From assembly GCA_900544285.1 (NCBI GenBank), contig UQUT01000003.1:47854-111853 (forward strand): DNA of 64,000 nt, in the 5' to 3' direction. A model generated the notes under the pieces. The model was not told where the DNA came from, did no database searches, and was given only the letters and a program-made list of their open reading frames with translations. This document shows, in pieces, positions 1-7,858 of the stretch (positions within the stretch are counted from its first letter, which is position 1; every line of letters starts with the position of its first letter). Source of the stretch: an uncultured Eubacterium sp. Lineage in GTDB: Bacteria > Bacillota > Clostridia > Oscillospirales > CAG-272. A program made the position numbers and the translations under genes.

Positions 1-1275
1 ACTGATCTTTGAGATACAGCCCGTGCCGGGCTTGCGCTTCTTGCTCTTTTTGGCGGTGAATTCAGCGTGTTTCGTTTCCTGCTCGGGTGTTTGCCCGTCT
101 TCGTGGTTATCGTCACACACGGGCAAATCTGCGGGCTTTGGCGTACCGAAGGCATCATCCATTTTCTTTGCGGCGTTGCGCTCCATCTCTCCGGTCACAT
201 GAGAATATACGCTGATGGTCGTCTCCGCCGAAGAATGACCGAGGACGGCGGACAGCGTTTTGATGTCCAGCCCGTTTTCCAGTGCCATGGTTGAGAAGAT
301 ATGCCGCAGACCGTGGAACGGAATATGATTGCATTCGGCGCGCTCCAGCATATCCGACAGCCGACTGCGACAACTCGTCGGACTGCGCGGATGCGTCGGA
401 TCGAGCGGTGACGGAAACACCCACTCGGAGCTGACCGTTTCCCGATACTCTCCGAGAATATTCAGCACCGACTGCGGCAGATGTACCGACCGCACCGAGG
501 ATTTTGTTTTCGGCGTGCTGATGATATAGTCCGAGCCGAGTGTGGTATATTCGCGTCTGATGCTCAACTCGCCTGTCGTAAAGTTGATGTCATCCCATTT
601 CAGCCCGAGCAACTCGCCCCGCCGCATGCCCGTGGCAAGTCCGAGGAGGATAAGCTCATAGAAGCCTTCTTCCTTCGCCTGTATAAGCAACCGCGCGATT
701 TCTTCGTGTGACAGCACCTCAATTTCTTTATTCTTCTTGGGCGGTAGCTTGCAACCGACCGCCTCATTGCGGTTGACCAGTCCCTCTTTCAAAGCCTGAT
801 CGAGCGCACATTTGATGCGGGTGTGCATCGAACGGATGACCGCGCCCGACAGTTTTTTATCGCCGATACCGTTGCGGTCGAGGTTGCCGCTTTTCATCTG
901 TTCGGCATAAAATTTTTCAAGATCACTCTTTTTGAGCGCGGCAAGCGGAATTTTTCCGATGCCGGGGATGATATGCTTGTAGATATCGTTTTCGTATTTC
1001 AGGCGCGTGGTTGCGGCAATGCTCAACTCACTGAAGTTGCGATACCAGTAGTCGATATACTCACCGAACGGCATGTCTGCGGCGGTTTTCACGACCGGTT
1101 TCTGTACGGTTTCCTTGAGGGCTTTCAGCTTTTCTTCGACCTCGCGCTTGGTTTTCGCCAAGACATTTTTCGTAATCGGCAGATTCTTTTCATCATAACC
1201 GACCACACATCTGCCTTCCCATCTGCCGTCTTTGCGCTGACGGATCAGCCCTTGTCCGTTCTTTCGTCTGCCCAC
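1..1275 (-). CDS. Tyrosine recombinase/integrase (second of tandem pair; 3' end outside window)
   Basis: Site-specific recombinase of the phage-integrase family, expected to cut and rejoin element ends. I translated the minus strand from a GTG at 1275, preceded by AAGGAG eight bases upstream; the frame stays open to base 1 (425 codons). An N-terminal arm-binding region (GRWEGRCVVGY) is followed by a SAM-like core-binding domain (about 65-165) and a catalytic domain with R218 (TGMRRGE), H321/R324 (HGLRH), H347 (LGHSS) and Y357 (VYSHV). All catalytic residues are present, so it looks active. A Lys/Glu-rich tail of about 50 residues follows the tyrosine. Its start overlaps the end of the upstream integrase by 31 bases, so the two are one transcription unit. 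The missing stop is an edge effect of the window. Confidence 0.93.
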   Translation of the reverse strand, partial: MGRRKNGQGLIRQRKDGRWEGRCVVGYDEKNLPITKNVLAKTKREVEEKLKALKETVQKPVVKTAADMPFGEYIDYWYRNFSELSIAATTRLKYENDIYKHIIPGIGKIPLAALKKSDLEKFYAEQMKSGNLDRNGIGDKKLSGAVIRSMHTRIKCALDQALKEGLVNRNEAVGCKLPPKKNKEIEVLSHEEIARLLIQAKEEGFYELILLGLATGMRRGELLGLKWDDINFTTGELSIRREYTTLGSDYIISTPKTKSSVRSVHLPQSVLNILGEYRETVSSEWVFPSPLDPTHPRSPTSCRSRLSDMLERAECNHIPFHGLRHIFSTMALENGLDIKTLSAVLGHSSAETTISVYSHVTGEMERNAAKKMDDAFGTPKPADLPVCDDNHEDGQTPEQETKHAEFTAKKSKKRKPGTGCISKIS

Positions 1276-2435
1276 GGTTTCAGCTCCTTTCCGAGGATTT
1301 TTTCAAGTGCATTGCCCGTAACTTCGGAGGCACGCTTTTGCATTTCTTCCGTCACATGCGCATAACAGTCGAGCGTGAAACACGGTTTTGTGTGTCCGAG
1401 TTCCTTTGCCAGCGTCTTTTCATCCACGCCGACGGCAATCGAATGTGTGGCGTAGGTATGACGCAGACCGTGAAACGGAATGTCGGGAAGCCCCGCTTTC
1501 TTGATGATTCGCTTGAAGGTACCGTATGCCGTGTTGGGGTTGATCGGTTTTTCCGCGTCGCGCAGGCTCGGAAAAATCCATTCGGAGCCGATGGCTTTCT
1601 TTCGCTCCTTTAGCATGCGGACAACACTTTCGGGCAGGACAATCGTGCGGATACCGGTGTCGGTTTTCGGATCGCTGACCGTGATTCCGCCCCTGACCGG
1701 AATGACCTGCCGTGCCACGCTGAGCTTGTCTTCCGCTTCATTGAAGTCCTCCCAGCGCAGTCCGCAGATCTCGCCTTTGCGCAGTCCCGTCATACATTCG
1801 AGGTAGAAGAAGTCCCGCCACCATGGTTCGTCCTCAATGATTTTCAGAAACTTTTTGAGCTGTTCCTCGTTGTAGACTTTGCGTTCCGCGCTGTTCAGTT
1901 TGGGAATTGTTGTGCCGTCGGTCGGATTTTTGACGATGATATGCTGCTCCACTGCCATCTCAAAGCACTTGTGCATCATCATATGCACTGCTCTGACCGT
2001 ACTGCCCGAGAGCGCTTTTCCTTTGGTTTTGCTCTCGGTGACGCGCCCTTCTTTGAGCAGTTTTACATAGAGCTGTTGCATATCCCGCGTGAGGATCGCC
2101 GAGATTTTCTTGTCGCCGAGATACGGACGGACGTAGGCATCCGCATAGAAAATGTACTTGTTCAGCGTCTGCGGGCGCACCACATCCTTCTGATAGCAGA
2201 GCCAGCGGTCGAGCCATTCGTTCAGGTTCACGAGGCAGTCCTCGTTCAGTTCCACCCCGCGGTAGGTCTCAAGGAGCTTATAAAATTTCGTCATCGCCTC
2301 GCTCTGCGTCTTGCCAAAGACCGATTTGTATATCGGCTTGCCGTTCTCTTTGTGCCCGACGATGATACGTGCTTCCCATCTTCCGTCCGATCTTTTTCTG
2401 ACCATCCCGTCCCCGTTCGGACGTCGTTTACTCAT
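1245..2435 (-). CDS. Tyrosine recombinase/integrase (first of tandem pair)
   Basis: Full-length phage-type integrase of 396 residues. The ATG at 2435 is chosen because AAGAAGGTG lies just upstream; the longer GTG frame (2444) starts inside that ribosome binding site. It has an AP2-like arm-binding N-terminus (DGRWEARIIVG), a core-binding domain (about 65-165) and a catalytic domain with R219 (TGLRKGE), H322/R325 (HGLRH), H348 (LGHTK) and Y358 (CYAHV). It shares the N-terminal pattern and layout with the following integrase but is clearly diverged from it, so this is not a recent duplication. Upstream lies a divergent HTH regulator. Such enzymes excise or integrate conjugative or mobilisable elements, often at tRNA genes. 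Confidence 0.95.
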   Translation of the reverse strand: MSKRRPNGDGMVRKRSDGRWEARIIVGHKENGKPIYKSVFGKTQSEAMTKFYKLLETYRGVELNEDCLVNLNEWLDRWLCYQKDVVRPQTLNKYIFYADAYVRPYLGDKKISAILTRDMQQLYVKLLKEGRVTESKTKGKALSGSTVRAVHMMMHKCFEMAVEQHIIVKNPTDGTTIPKLNSAERKVYNEEQLKKFLKIIEDEPWWRDFFYLECMTGLRKGEICGLRWEDFNEAEDKLSVARQVIPVRGGITVSDPKTDTGIRTIVLPESVVRMLKERKKAIGSEWIFPSLRDAEKPINPNTAYGTFKRIIKKAGLPDIPFHGLRHTYATHSIAVGVDEKTLAKELGHTKPCFTLDCYAHVTEEMQKRASEVTGNALEKILGKELKPWADERTDKG

Positions 2436-2581
2436 GTTTTTCACCTTCTTTCACGCACAACAATATCACAAAGCTTTTTATATATCCAGCGGAAATCGAA
2501 AGAGTTATCGGAAAGTTATCAATTCGCCCACGTTCGTAGAAAATTTCTACTATTAGTTGAGCGTGGTCTATGTTGCGGTTA

Positions 2582-2610
2582 TTGATTTTTCCCGCCTGAT
2601 ACCTTATAAT
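2582..2610 (+). promoter_or_regulatory. Promoter for HTH regulator
   Basis: TTGATT (2582-2587) and TATAAT (2605-2610) are separated by 17 bases, about 45 bases ahead of the HTH gene start. Seen in sequence; promoter activity is inferred. Confidence 0.6.
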
Positions 2611-2655
2611 TTACTCAGACGCGTCGGAATTAAAATTAAAACGGAGGGTAACACG

Positions 2656-3036
2656 ATGGAACTTATGATTGGCGAAAAATTAAAAAAACTACGCCGCAAC
2701 AGAGACCTTACGCAGGAAGAAGTTGCAACCCATCTCGGAATTTCATATCAGGCAATCAGCAAATGGGAGCGCGGAGACGGTTATCCCGATATCACAATGC
2801 TGCCTGCTCTTGCAAATTATTTTGCGGTATCTGTCGACGAGCTGATAGGTATGGAAGAGATAACTTCCGCAAGCAAGCTTGATGAAATTAATCAAAAATG
2901 GGCTGAAAACAGGTCAAATGGAAAACACAAAGAAAATGTTGAGCTTATGCGTGATGCTTTGAAAATATATCCTAATAATGCGCTTCTGCTCATGCAACTG
3001 TCTACTTCACTCGAAAAGTGCAAAATACAAAGATAA
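2656..3036 (+). CDS. HTH (XRE) regulator, C-terminally truncated
   Basis: DNA-binding regulator of the XRE family. The start ATG at 2656 follows ACGGAGGG; the longer open frame upstream has no ribosome binding site. Residues 5-60 form a Cro/C1-type HTH (LTQEEVATHLGISYQAISKWE), followed by a short linker and the start of a TPR-like helical region (ALKIYPNNALLLMQL). The frame stops after 126 residues, but a different frame directly after it (about 3033-3119) reads DKIPKILDILFEGKESDF, ending at the TGA at 3117-3119. That looks like the true C-terminus of the same family, in which full-length members are usually two to three times longer. I infer an internal deletion plus frameshift, leaving a possibly still functional DNA-binding domain. 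A terminator follows at 3129. Confidence 0.8.
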   Translation: MELMIGEKLKKLRRNRDLTQEEVATHLGISYQAISKWERGDGYPDITMLPALANYFAVSVDELIGMEEITSASKLDEINQKWAENRSNGKHKENVELMRDALKIYPNNALLLMQLSTSLEKCKIQR

Positions 3037-3128
3037 AATACCAAAGATATTGGACATACTTTTCGAGGGAAAAGAAAGCGATTTTATTGTCGGAATCAGA
3101 AAGAAAGCAAGCAGATGATACTGTTATT

Positions 3129-3152
3129 GCCCCGCTTCGGCGGGGCTTTTCT
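3129..3152 (+). terminator. Rho-independent terminator
   Basis: GCCCCGC-ttcg-GCGGGGC hairpin (3129-3146) followed by TTTTCTTT. It lies between the truncated HTH gene and the convergent RHH gene. Near-identical hairpins occur at 9155 and 16848. Confidence 0.8.
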
Positions 3153-3187
3153 TTGTTTCCTGCATCAAAAAATTTGCGATCCCGAAT

Positions 3188-3586
3188 TTATTTCTGCCAT
3201 TCGATTGCGTTATCCAGAGAAACGCTTCCGTTGATTCTCCGCACTTCTTCGATGCAGGCGTGACGAAGTTTGCCGAGGTCTTCACCTTCAATGTCATTTG
3301 TCGCCGCAATCACATTGAGCAACATTGAAATTTCAACCGACAGCTTGAAGAGCGCACTGCTGCGCGCGTGCTCACACTTGTCAAGCACTCTCCGCAAAGT
3401 ATCCACCGCTTCGGAAGAAATCAGCTCGGGTGCTCTGCGATTACAGAGATACGCATTATAAAAATCAACCGCCTTTTCGATATATTCGCTGACACTTTTG
3501 CACCCGTTCGACTTGCTGAGTGCCTTTGCCGTGTCCAATGTTTCCTCACTGATATGCAGAGAAAAACGAGTTTGCCTGTTCTCCAT
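3188..3586 (-). CDS. Small mobile-element protein, ribbon-helix-helix-like
   Basis: Protein of 132 residues. Start chosen at 3586 (ENRQTRFSLHISEETLD) because AGGAGG sits seven bases upstream; the open frame runs further back but over a sequence without a start signal. The first 45 residues (RFSLHISEETLDTAKALSK, then SVSEYIEKAVDFY) have the pattern of a CopG/Arc ribbon-helix-helix domain, which usually regulates or nicks plasmid-type DNA. The rest is helical (LRRVLDKCEHARSSALFKLSVEISMLL). Its position next to a replication-initiator-like gene fits a maintenance or relaxosome accessory role, but function is inferred. Confidence 0.75.
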   Translation of the reverse strand: MENRQTRFSLHISEETLDTAKALSKSNGCKSVSEYIEKAVDFYNAYLCNRRAPELISSEAVDTLRRVLDKCEHARSSALFKLSVEISMLLNVIAATNDIEGEDLGKLRHACIEEVRRINGSVSLDNAIEWQK

Positions 3587-3849
3587 AAAAGCCTCCTTTT
3601 TTGCCTCAGACGCCTGCAAAAAGCCCGCAAACACCGGCTTTTTCGCATTGCAGGCGCCTGAATTTGTGTTCATGCGATTTTTGACACACACTTGCGCATG
3701 GTTTTCTTCCCGGCGAAACCCGCGAAAAAGCGAGCAAATGCGGTCAAAACACGCGAAAAACGGAGGGCTCTGCCCGCCGATGTGATTCGGGCGAGCGTTT
3801 TTGACGCACGCCCTTTCTCCTGCTTGAAAATCGACCCTCGCATAAATCT

Positions 3850-4803
3850 TCACATTTGCCCGTTTTCCGCGTGATTTTCGGCATGAACGTTGTTTCCCAT
3901 ATGTCGCTCATATTTTGCAATCCGCTCCCGCATTTCCGCCTCCCGCCTCAGCTTGTCAAGCTCCTTTTCGTCATACGCTTTCTTGATGGGAGCGATAGGC
4001 GTGATGTGATATTTCAGCGTGCCGTTGTGAACCTCACCGCTCTTTGTCCTTATCAAAGTTTGCTCGGTTTCGACCAGCCCGCGTTTTTCAAGTGAGCGAA
4101 GATATTTCATCACCGTGTTCTTTGACATTCCGATCCGCTCCCCGATCTCACGGAAGGACGGATAGCAGGTGTGTGTCCTGCGGTCTTCATAATAAAGCAG
4201 ACAGGCGTATAGCAGAATTTCACCGCCCGAGAGATCCATATACAGCACGCTGTTCGGCACCATGAAGTAGTTACCCTCCGCATAAGATTTGCGGGCAGTG
4301 CCGTGCGTGACGATGCGGGCGAAATCGTATTGCGTTTTTTCTTTGAGAGAAAGATTCACCTTGATGCGTTGCGAGATGTGTCTGCCTTTTTCCGTGATCA
4401 CTACTTCGGAAAGAAAACCCGCCACAGCCAAAGACAAATATCCGCGACTGAGAATTCCTTTCCTGATTTCATGTTGGAGATCCTCATCAAATTTTGCAAA
4501 CATAAAAATCGCACACCCGAGCCATAGCGAATATGCCGTTCCGGAATTAAAATCAACCGTTTTCAACGCAAGCCTGATATGTGCGGGCTTCATGAGGTCG
4601 AGTATCACTTTTCGGATATCCTCGGTTGCAAAGCCGACTCCGTAGCAAGCGATTTCTTCGATATTCCACAGCCGATGCAGAGCATTTATCACGCGGTGCT
4701 TTTCCCATCGGTCGAGTTTTAACCCCGAGCCGTCGGTTGAAAAATAGTATCGGTCAAGCTCCGCCGAAAGCCTTGCGTCAAGCTCGGGACAGATACCGCT
4801 CAT
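3850..4803 (-). CDS. Replication-initiator-like HTH protein
   Basis: 317-residue protein found on Clostridia integrative elements. The C-terminal half holds a winged HTH (about 195-275: LSGGEILLYACLLYYEDRRT, then IGERIGMSKNTVMKYLRSLE), the HTH_36 pattern typical of plasmid/ICE replication initiators. The N-terminal 180 residues are helical and unrecognised, with several Cys. The ATG overlaps the stop of the upstream excisionase-like gene as ATGA, so the two are translationally coupled. A charged Lys/Glu/Arg tail (KELDKLRREAEMRERIAKYE) looks coiled-coil. The role in element replication is inferred from domain and neighbours. Confidence 0.75.
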   Translation of the reverse strand: MSGICPELDARLSAELDRYYFSTDGSGLKLDRWEKHRVINALHRLWNIEEIACYGVGFATEDIRKVILDLMKPAHIRLALKTVDFNSGTAYSLWLGCAIFMFAKFDEDLQHEIRKGILSRGYLSLAVAGFLSEVVITEKGRHISQRIKVNLSLKEKTQYDFARIVTHGTARKSYAEGNYFMVPNSVLYMDLSGGEILLYACLLYYEDRRTHTCYPSFREIGERIGMSKNTVMKYLRSLEKRGLVETEQTLIRTKSGEVHNGTLKYHITPIAPIKKAYDEKELDKLRREAEMRERIAKYERHMGNNVHAENHAENGQM

Positions 4804-5009
4804 TTACTCACCTCCGTTTTCATTTCTACCCACGCGATGAACTTTTCTTTCGGAACAATCAGACGATTCCCGACACGCAACGCGGGAAAGTCTTTTTCCT
4901 TCATCAGCTCGTATGCCGAGGACATGGCGATTCCCAACACATTCGCAACCGTTTCCGCGTTGAGAAACAGCGGCAGCTCATCATAGGTCTTGTAGTTTGA
5001 TTCTTTCAT
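4800..5009 (-). CDS. Excisionase-like HTH (MerR/Xis-type) protein
   Basis: 69-residue single-domain DNA-binding protein. The pattern FLNAETVANVLGIAMSSAYE followed by LRVGNRLIVPKEKFIAW is the helix-turn-helix plus wing of the HTH_17/excisionase family. These proteins bend attachment-site DNA or regulate integrase and replication genes. The ribosome binding site ACGGAGG is seven bases upstream of the ATG. The stop overlaps the start of the replication-initiator-like gene (ATGA). Together with the integrases downstream it forms the maintenance module of the element. Confidence 0.85.
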   Translation of the reverse strand: MKESNYKTYDELPLFLNAETVANVLGIAMSSAYELMKEKDFPALRVGNRLIVPKEKFIAWVEMKTEVSK

Positions 5010-5140
5010 ATGATACCTCCGTTATTTTTTGCAAAAAGAAAAAGTGAGCATCGGAAGAAAACAGAGTTGCACTCTGCAAAATCCTCTGATACTCACCCTT
5101 GGCTCCCGTTTTCACCGACGGGAGGATGGCTCACTTTCAA

Positions 5141-5365
5141 TTAAAATGTTGCGCTTGTAACGGGAATGGCGACATATCCCCGCGCTACTTTTGGCTTTTC
5201 AATCACCGCAAGCATGGTTTTGCACTTGCCGCAAAGCATCGCCTTGCCGTGATAGCTTTCGTCCGCCGCACGGACTGTCACAGTCAGCTTGTCGCGCGGA
5301 TCGTCCGAATACAAAACCGTCCGTCCGCAGTTCGGACAGCGGGCTATGGGAATTTTGTTTTTCAT
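5141..5365 (-). CDS. Small zinc-ribbon protein
   Basis: 74 residues with two Cys pairs, CPNCG (residues 10-14) and CGKCK (about 45-49), spaced as in a rubredoxin-like zinc ribbon. A GGAGAC ribosome binding site precedes the ATG. Small zinc-ribbon proteins of this kind are common cargo next to replication genes on Clostridia elements; no function is known to me. The start codon and ribosome binding site lie in a direct repeat shared with 6975-7034. Confidence 0.7.
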   Translation of the reverse strand: MKNKIPIARCPNCGRTVLYSDDPRDKLTVTVRAADESYHGKAMLCGKCKTMLAVIEKPKVARGYVAIPVTSATF

Positions 5366-5420
5366 AAATGTCTCCTTTGCGCATCAGACAATATCTTTGA
5401 TGACTTTCAGCGCCACGCCC
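5363..5420. repeat. Direct repeat A (lexA 3'-end duplication)
   Basis: About 58 bases nearly identical to 6975-7034. It contains, on the minus strand, the last 11 codons and stop of the LexA-type gene (GVALKVIKDIV), then a ribosome binding site and ATG. The two copies flank the AlkZ-like and WapI-like genes. Confidence 0.85.
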
Positions 5421-5454
5421 GCCATTCGGCACGGACGTCGGTGTAAAAACGCTA

Positions 5455-6513
5455 TCATCCATCAGCATATTTTATCTCTTTTATATCGCCCCACAGCTTA
5501 TCTGCCGCCTGTTCTATATGGCTTTTTTCGGTTTGCGTCAGGCTACGGAAGCACTTGATTTCGAGCTTCCCGTTTTTGTTTTTCCATATCCCCGCCACAT
5601 CACCGTCGAGGAGCAATGGCGGCATAACGATACCCGCAAGATTAAAAACGCCGCGCAAATATTCAGGCTTTAAATAGATACTTTCCTTTTTCTGATATCC
5701 GAGCATAAGCTGGTCAAATCCCGCAAGGAAAATGCAATGCGGAATGTCCCTGTCGTATGTTTTCCCGTTCGGTATGTAATAATATGTCCTGCCGCCGAAG
5801 TCAAACGACTCGACGGGCAATTCCCGAAGCCAATTCTTGACCTCCGCCTGTTTTGCGCCCGTATAATACATAGCGTCGTGTATCGTAGCGGGAGCGATAT
5901 TCGTAAAATATCGCCGCGCTATCTCAAATTTTGCTTCTTCCTCGGGAATCGGAGAAAACTCGGGAGAAGCGATATACTGCTTTTTCTCCTGCACGGTGTA
6001 ATTCATAAAGCCGAGCACGCAAAGCTCGCGTATACCGCCGCCCCATGACTCAAACATACAATCCTCTTCAATTTTTGTCATCCCGTTTGCACGGCAAAGC
6101 TCCTTAAGCTCGTCGCGCGTGTATGCCCTCTCCGTAACTGCCGCGAGAATGATATCCGCAAGATATTTCTGCCGTTCGGGCGTCAACGCCCAGCACGGGC
6201 GCTGATTTTTCATATAGGAATATCCCTGCCATTCGTTTTTGCGATAATCCGCGCCGTTGTTGCACCGGATAAACAGCGGCAGGTCGCTTTCGGCAAACAC
6301 GTGAACCGTGCCGCGCACAGACCAGTTTTTCACAAGCCCCTCGGCGACGGTCTGCTCGTCATAGTCGTTTGTACGGATTTTCAGTGAGTGCAAAGCGTTC
6401 GTCATAAACTGCGCCTGCACTCCGCAAAGGTCGCGCATCACGGTCAGCTTGTCCGCAGGCGCGAGCAGATATTGATTTGTCAGCTGACGGATTTTCAGTT
6501 CTTCAAGCGTCAT
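5455..6513 (-). CDS. AlkZ-like winged-helix (HTH_42) DNA glycosylase family protein
   Basis: 352-residue protein of the winged-helix HTH_42 family, whose characterised members (AlkZ, YcaQ) excise alkylated bases or unhook interstrand crosslinks. The N-terminal segment LCGVQAQFMTNALHSL carries the Q-x-Q catalytic motif (residues about 33-35) known from AlkZ-type glycosylases. A second part (SVRGTVHVFAESDLPLF) and the C-terminal winged helices match the family layout and length. Family members often occur in antibiotic clusters or as stand-alone resistance genes. Here the gene is inserted, together with a WapI-type gene, between two copies of a lexA-end repeat, so it looks like recently acquired cargo. 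Enzymatic activity is inferred from the QxQ motif. Confidence 0.8.
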   Translation of the reverse strand: MTLEELKIRQLTNQYLLAPADKLTVMRDLCGVQAQFMTNALHSLKIRTNDYDEQTVAEGLVKNWSVRGTVHVFAESDLPLFIRCNNGADYRKNEWQGYSYMKNQRPCWALTPERQKYLADIILAAVTERAYTRDELKELCRANGMTKIEEDCMFESWGGGIRELCVLGFMNYTVQEKKQYIASPEFSPIPEEEAKFEIARRYFTNIAPATIHDAMYYTGAKQAEVKNWLRELPVESFDFGGRTYYYIPNGKTYDRDIPHCIFLAGFDQLMLGYQKKESIYLKPEYLRGVFNLAGIVMPPLLLDGDVAGIWKNKNGKLEIKCFRSLTQTEKSHIEQAADKLWGDIKEIKYADG

Positions 6514-6557
6514 AGTTTTCTCCTTTCGGTCAAGCGCAGTTGTTCGTTTTTTGGTTG

Positions 6558-6977
6558 CTACGATATCATATTTTTTAAGCCACTGATGAACGGCGGCAGC
6601 GTGCTCTGGTCGGCTTCAAAAGCGAAAGTCAAGGACTGCTCCATCTCATTATCAAAAATTAAACCCTCTACTTTTACATGACCTGTCCTATCCATAGACA
6701 ACGTAACATTGCTGCCATAACATATTTCAGACAGCACAACACGGTCGCGCTGAAAAGCATAGAGCTCACAAAGCTGATCTAAGAAAATGCGAAAGTCCTT
6801 TATGTCATATTCGCACGATGCATACCCCTGAAATGCTCCGGAGATTACTTTCATTCCAAATGTGGTGTTGTACGGATTTCCTGCATCGGCATCATCCTTA
6901 TGGAAATTAAAATATTCAATTGCCACAAGGTTTTCCCCATATCTCAGCTCTGCCGGCGGGTATTCTGATTGTTTCAT
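6558..6977 (-). CDS. WapI-family immunity-like protein
   Basis: 139 residues. The arrangement of a short acidic start, GAFQGYASCEYDIKDFRIFL, a beta-rich centre (VTLSMDRTGHVKVEG) and the end LTFAFEADQSTLPPFISGL matches the WapI-type immunity family, which neutralises WapA/RHS toxin tips in Bacillota. No toxin partner lies beside it, so it would be an orphan immunity gene. The start is well placed behind GGAGG. Family call is from remembered sequence pattern, not a search. Confidence 0.6.
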   Translation of the reverse strand: MKQSEYPPAELRYGENLVAIEYFNFHKDDADAGNPYNTTFGMKVISGAFQGYASCEYDIKDFRIFLDQLCELYAFQRDRVVLSEICYGSNVTLSMDRTGHVKVEGLIFDNEMEQSLTFAFEADQSTLPPFISGLKNMIS

Positions 6978-7034
6978 AAATGCCTCCTTTGTGCCTTTCA
7001 GACAATATCTTTGATGACCTTCAGCGCCACGCCC
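6975..7034. repeat. Direct repeat B (true lexA 3' end)
   Basis: Partner of the repeat at 5363-5420. Here the repeat is the genuine 3' end of the LexA-type gene plus the ribosome binding site and start of the WapI-like gene. Confidence 0.85.
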
Positions 7035-7609
7035 TGAATCGTCAGCTCTTTCGGGTGGATGACGCGCTGTTTTTCGGTGTAGCTGCTGTTTTCCGCGTAC
7101 AACACGGGCTTGCCGTTCTCGTAATGCAGGCGCTTGAGTGTGTTTCCTTCTTCCGTAAGCGCAACGACAACCTGCCCGTCGGTTGCGACGTTTGTCTTCT
7201 TGACCAGCACAAGGTCGCCCGCGTGAACGCCGATGTCCGCCATAGAATCGCCGTATGCTTCAAGCAGAAAGCATTCACCGTCGAGCCATTCTTCCGGAAC
7301 GGCAAGGTATCTTGAAATATGCTCCTCCTGCTCGTCTGGCGTGCCGCACACGATCATTCCAACCACGGGAATACGGCGGGACATCACGTGCATTTTCTTC
7401 TGCAAGGGTGTTTCCAACGTATTTTTCCCCGAATAGGAAATGATGCCGCGCTTTTCAAGCTCTAAGATATGCCGATATGCGGTCGACTTAACCATGCCCA
7501 TATATTCCATGATATCTGCAAGGCTCGGGGACTCCCCATTGTTGTCCCGCGCATACTGCTTGATAAACTCCGCGAGCTTTTGCAGTTTTTCTTCACTCAT
7601 GACTCTCAT
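6998..7609 (-). CDS. LexA-type self-cleaving repressor
   Basis: 203 residues: N-terminal winged HTH (about 5-65, SPSLADIMEYMGMVKSTAYR) and C-terminal S24 peptidase domain. The scissile bond is C88-G89 (IVCGTP), the nucleophile S122 (YGDSM) and the general base K159 (NTLKR). It should bind as a dimer, repress DNA-damage or element genes, and self-cleave with RecA. The start at 7609 is placed behind GAGGTG. The promoter is canonical and bracketed by two AGAAC-N5-GTTCT-like operators, so it is probably autoregulated. The island location suggests an element-borne LexA rather than the housekeeping copy. Confidence 0.92.
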   Translation of the reverse strand: MRVMSEEKLQKLAEFIKQYARDNNGESPSLADIMEYMGMVKSTAYRHILELEKRGIISYSGKNTLETPLQKKMHVMSRRIPVVGMIVCGTPDEQEEHISRYLAVPEEWLDGECFLLEAYGDSMADIGVHAGDLVLVKKTNVATDGQVVVALTEEGNTLKRLHYENGKPVLYAENSSYTEKQRVIHPKELTIQGVALKVIKDIV

Positions 7610-7630
7610 AAGTACACCTCAAACAATTTC

Positions 7631-7645
7631 AGAACTCATTGTTCT
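7631..7645. promoter_or_regulatory. Operator 1 of LexA-type repressor
   Basis: Perfect palindrome AGAACTCATTGTTCT immediately downstream of the -10 box (minus-strand gene), over the expected transcription start. Confidence 0.75.
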
Positions 7646-7648
7646 GTT

Positions 7649-7677
7649 ATTATACCATAGCAATGACGCTTTGTCAA
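7649..7677 (-). promoter_or_regulatory. Promoter of LexA-type gene
   Basis: On the minus strand TTGACA (7677-7672), 17-base spacer, TATAAT (7654-7649). Confidence 0.88.
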
Positions 7678-7686
7678 TAGGTTTTC

Positions 7687-7701
7687 AGAACCTTTTGTTT
7701 C
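7687..7701. promoter_or_regulatory. Operator 2 of LexA-type repressor
   Basis: AGAACCTTTTGTTTC, one mismatch from an AGAAC-N5-GTTCT palindrome, just upstream of the -35 box. Same spacing as operator 1. Confidence 0.6.
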
Positions 7702-7858
7702 GCTATGTTTTTTCGTTGTTTCCTGCGGCGCAGATTCTGATGGATTGCCTCGCCGGACTTTTTATGTTATAATTTTTTTGTGATTTGAACCTTTTGATGG
7801 TTTGCTCCGACTATATATGTGAAATCGATTTCAAGACCATCTGCAAGGAGGTGATAAT

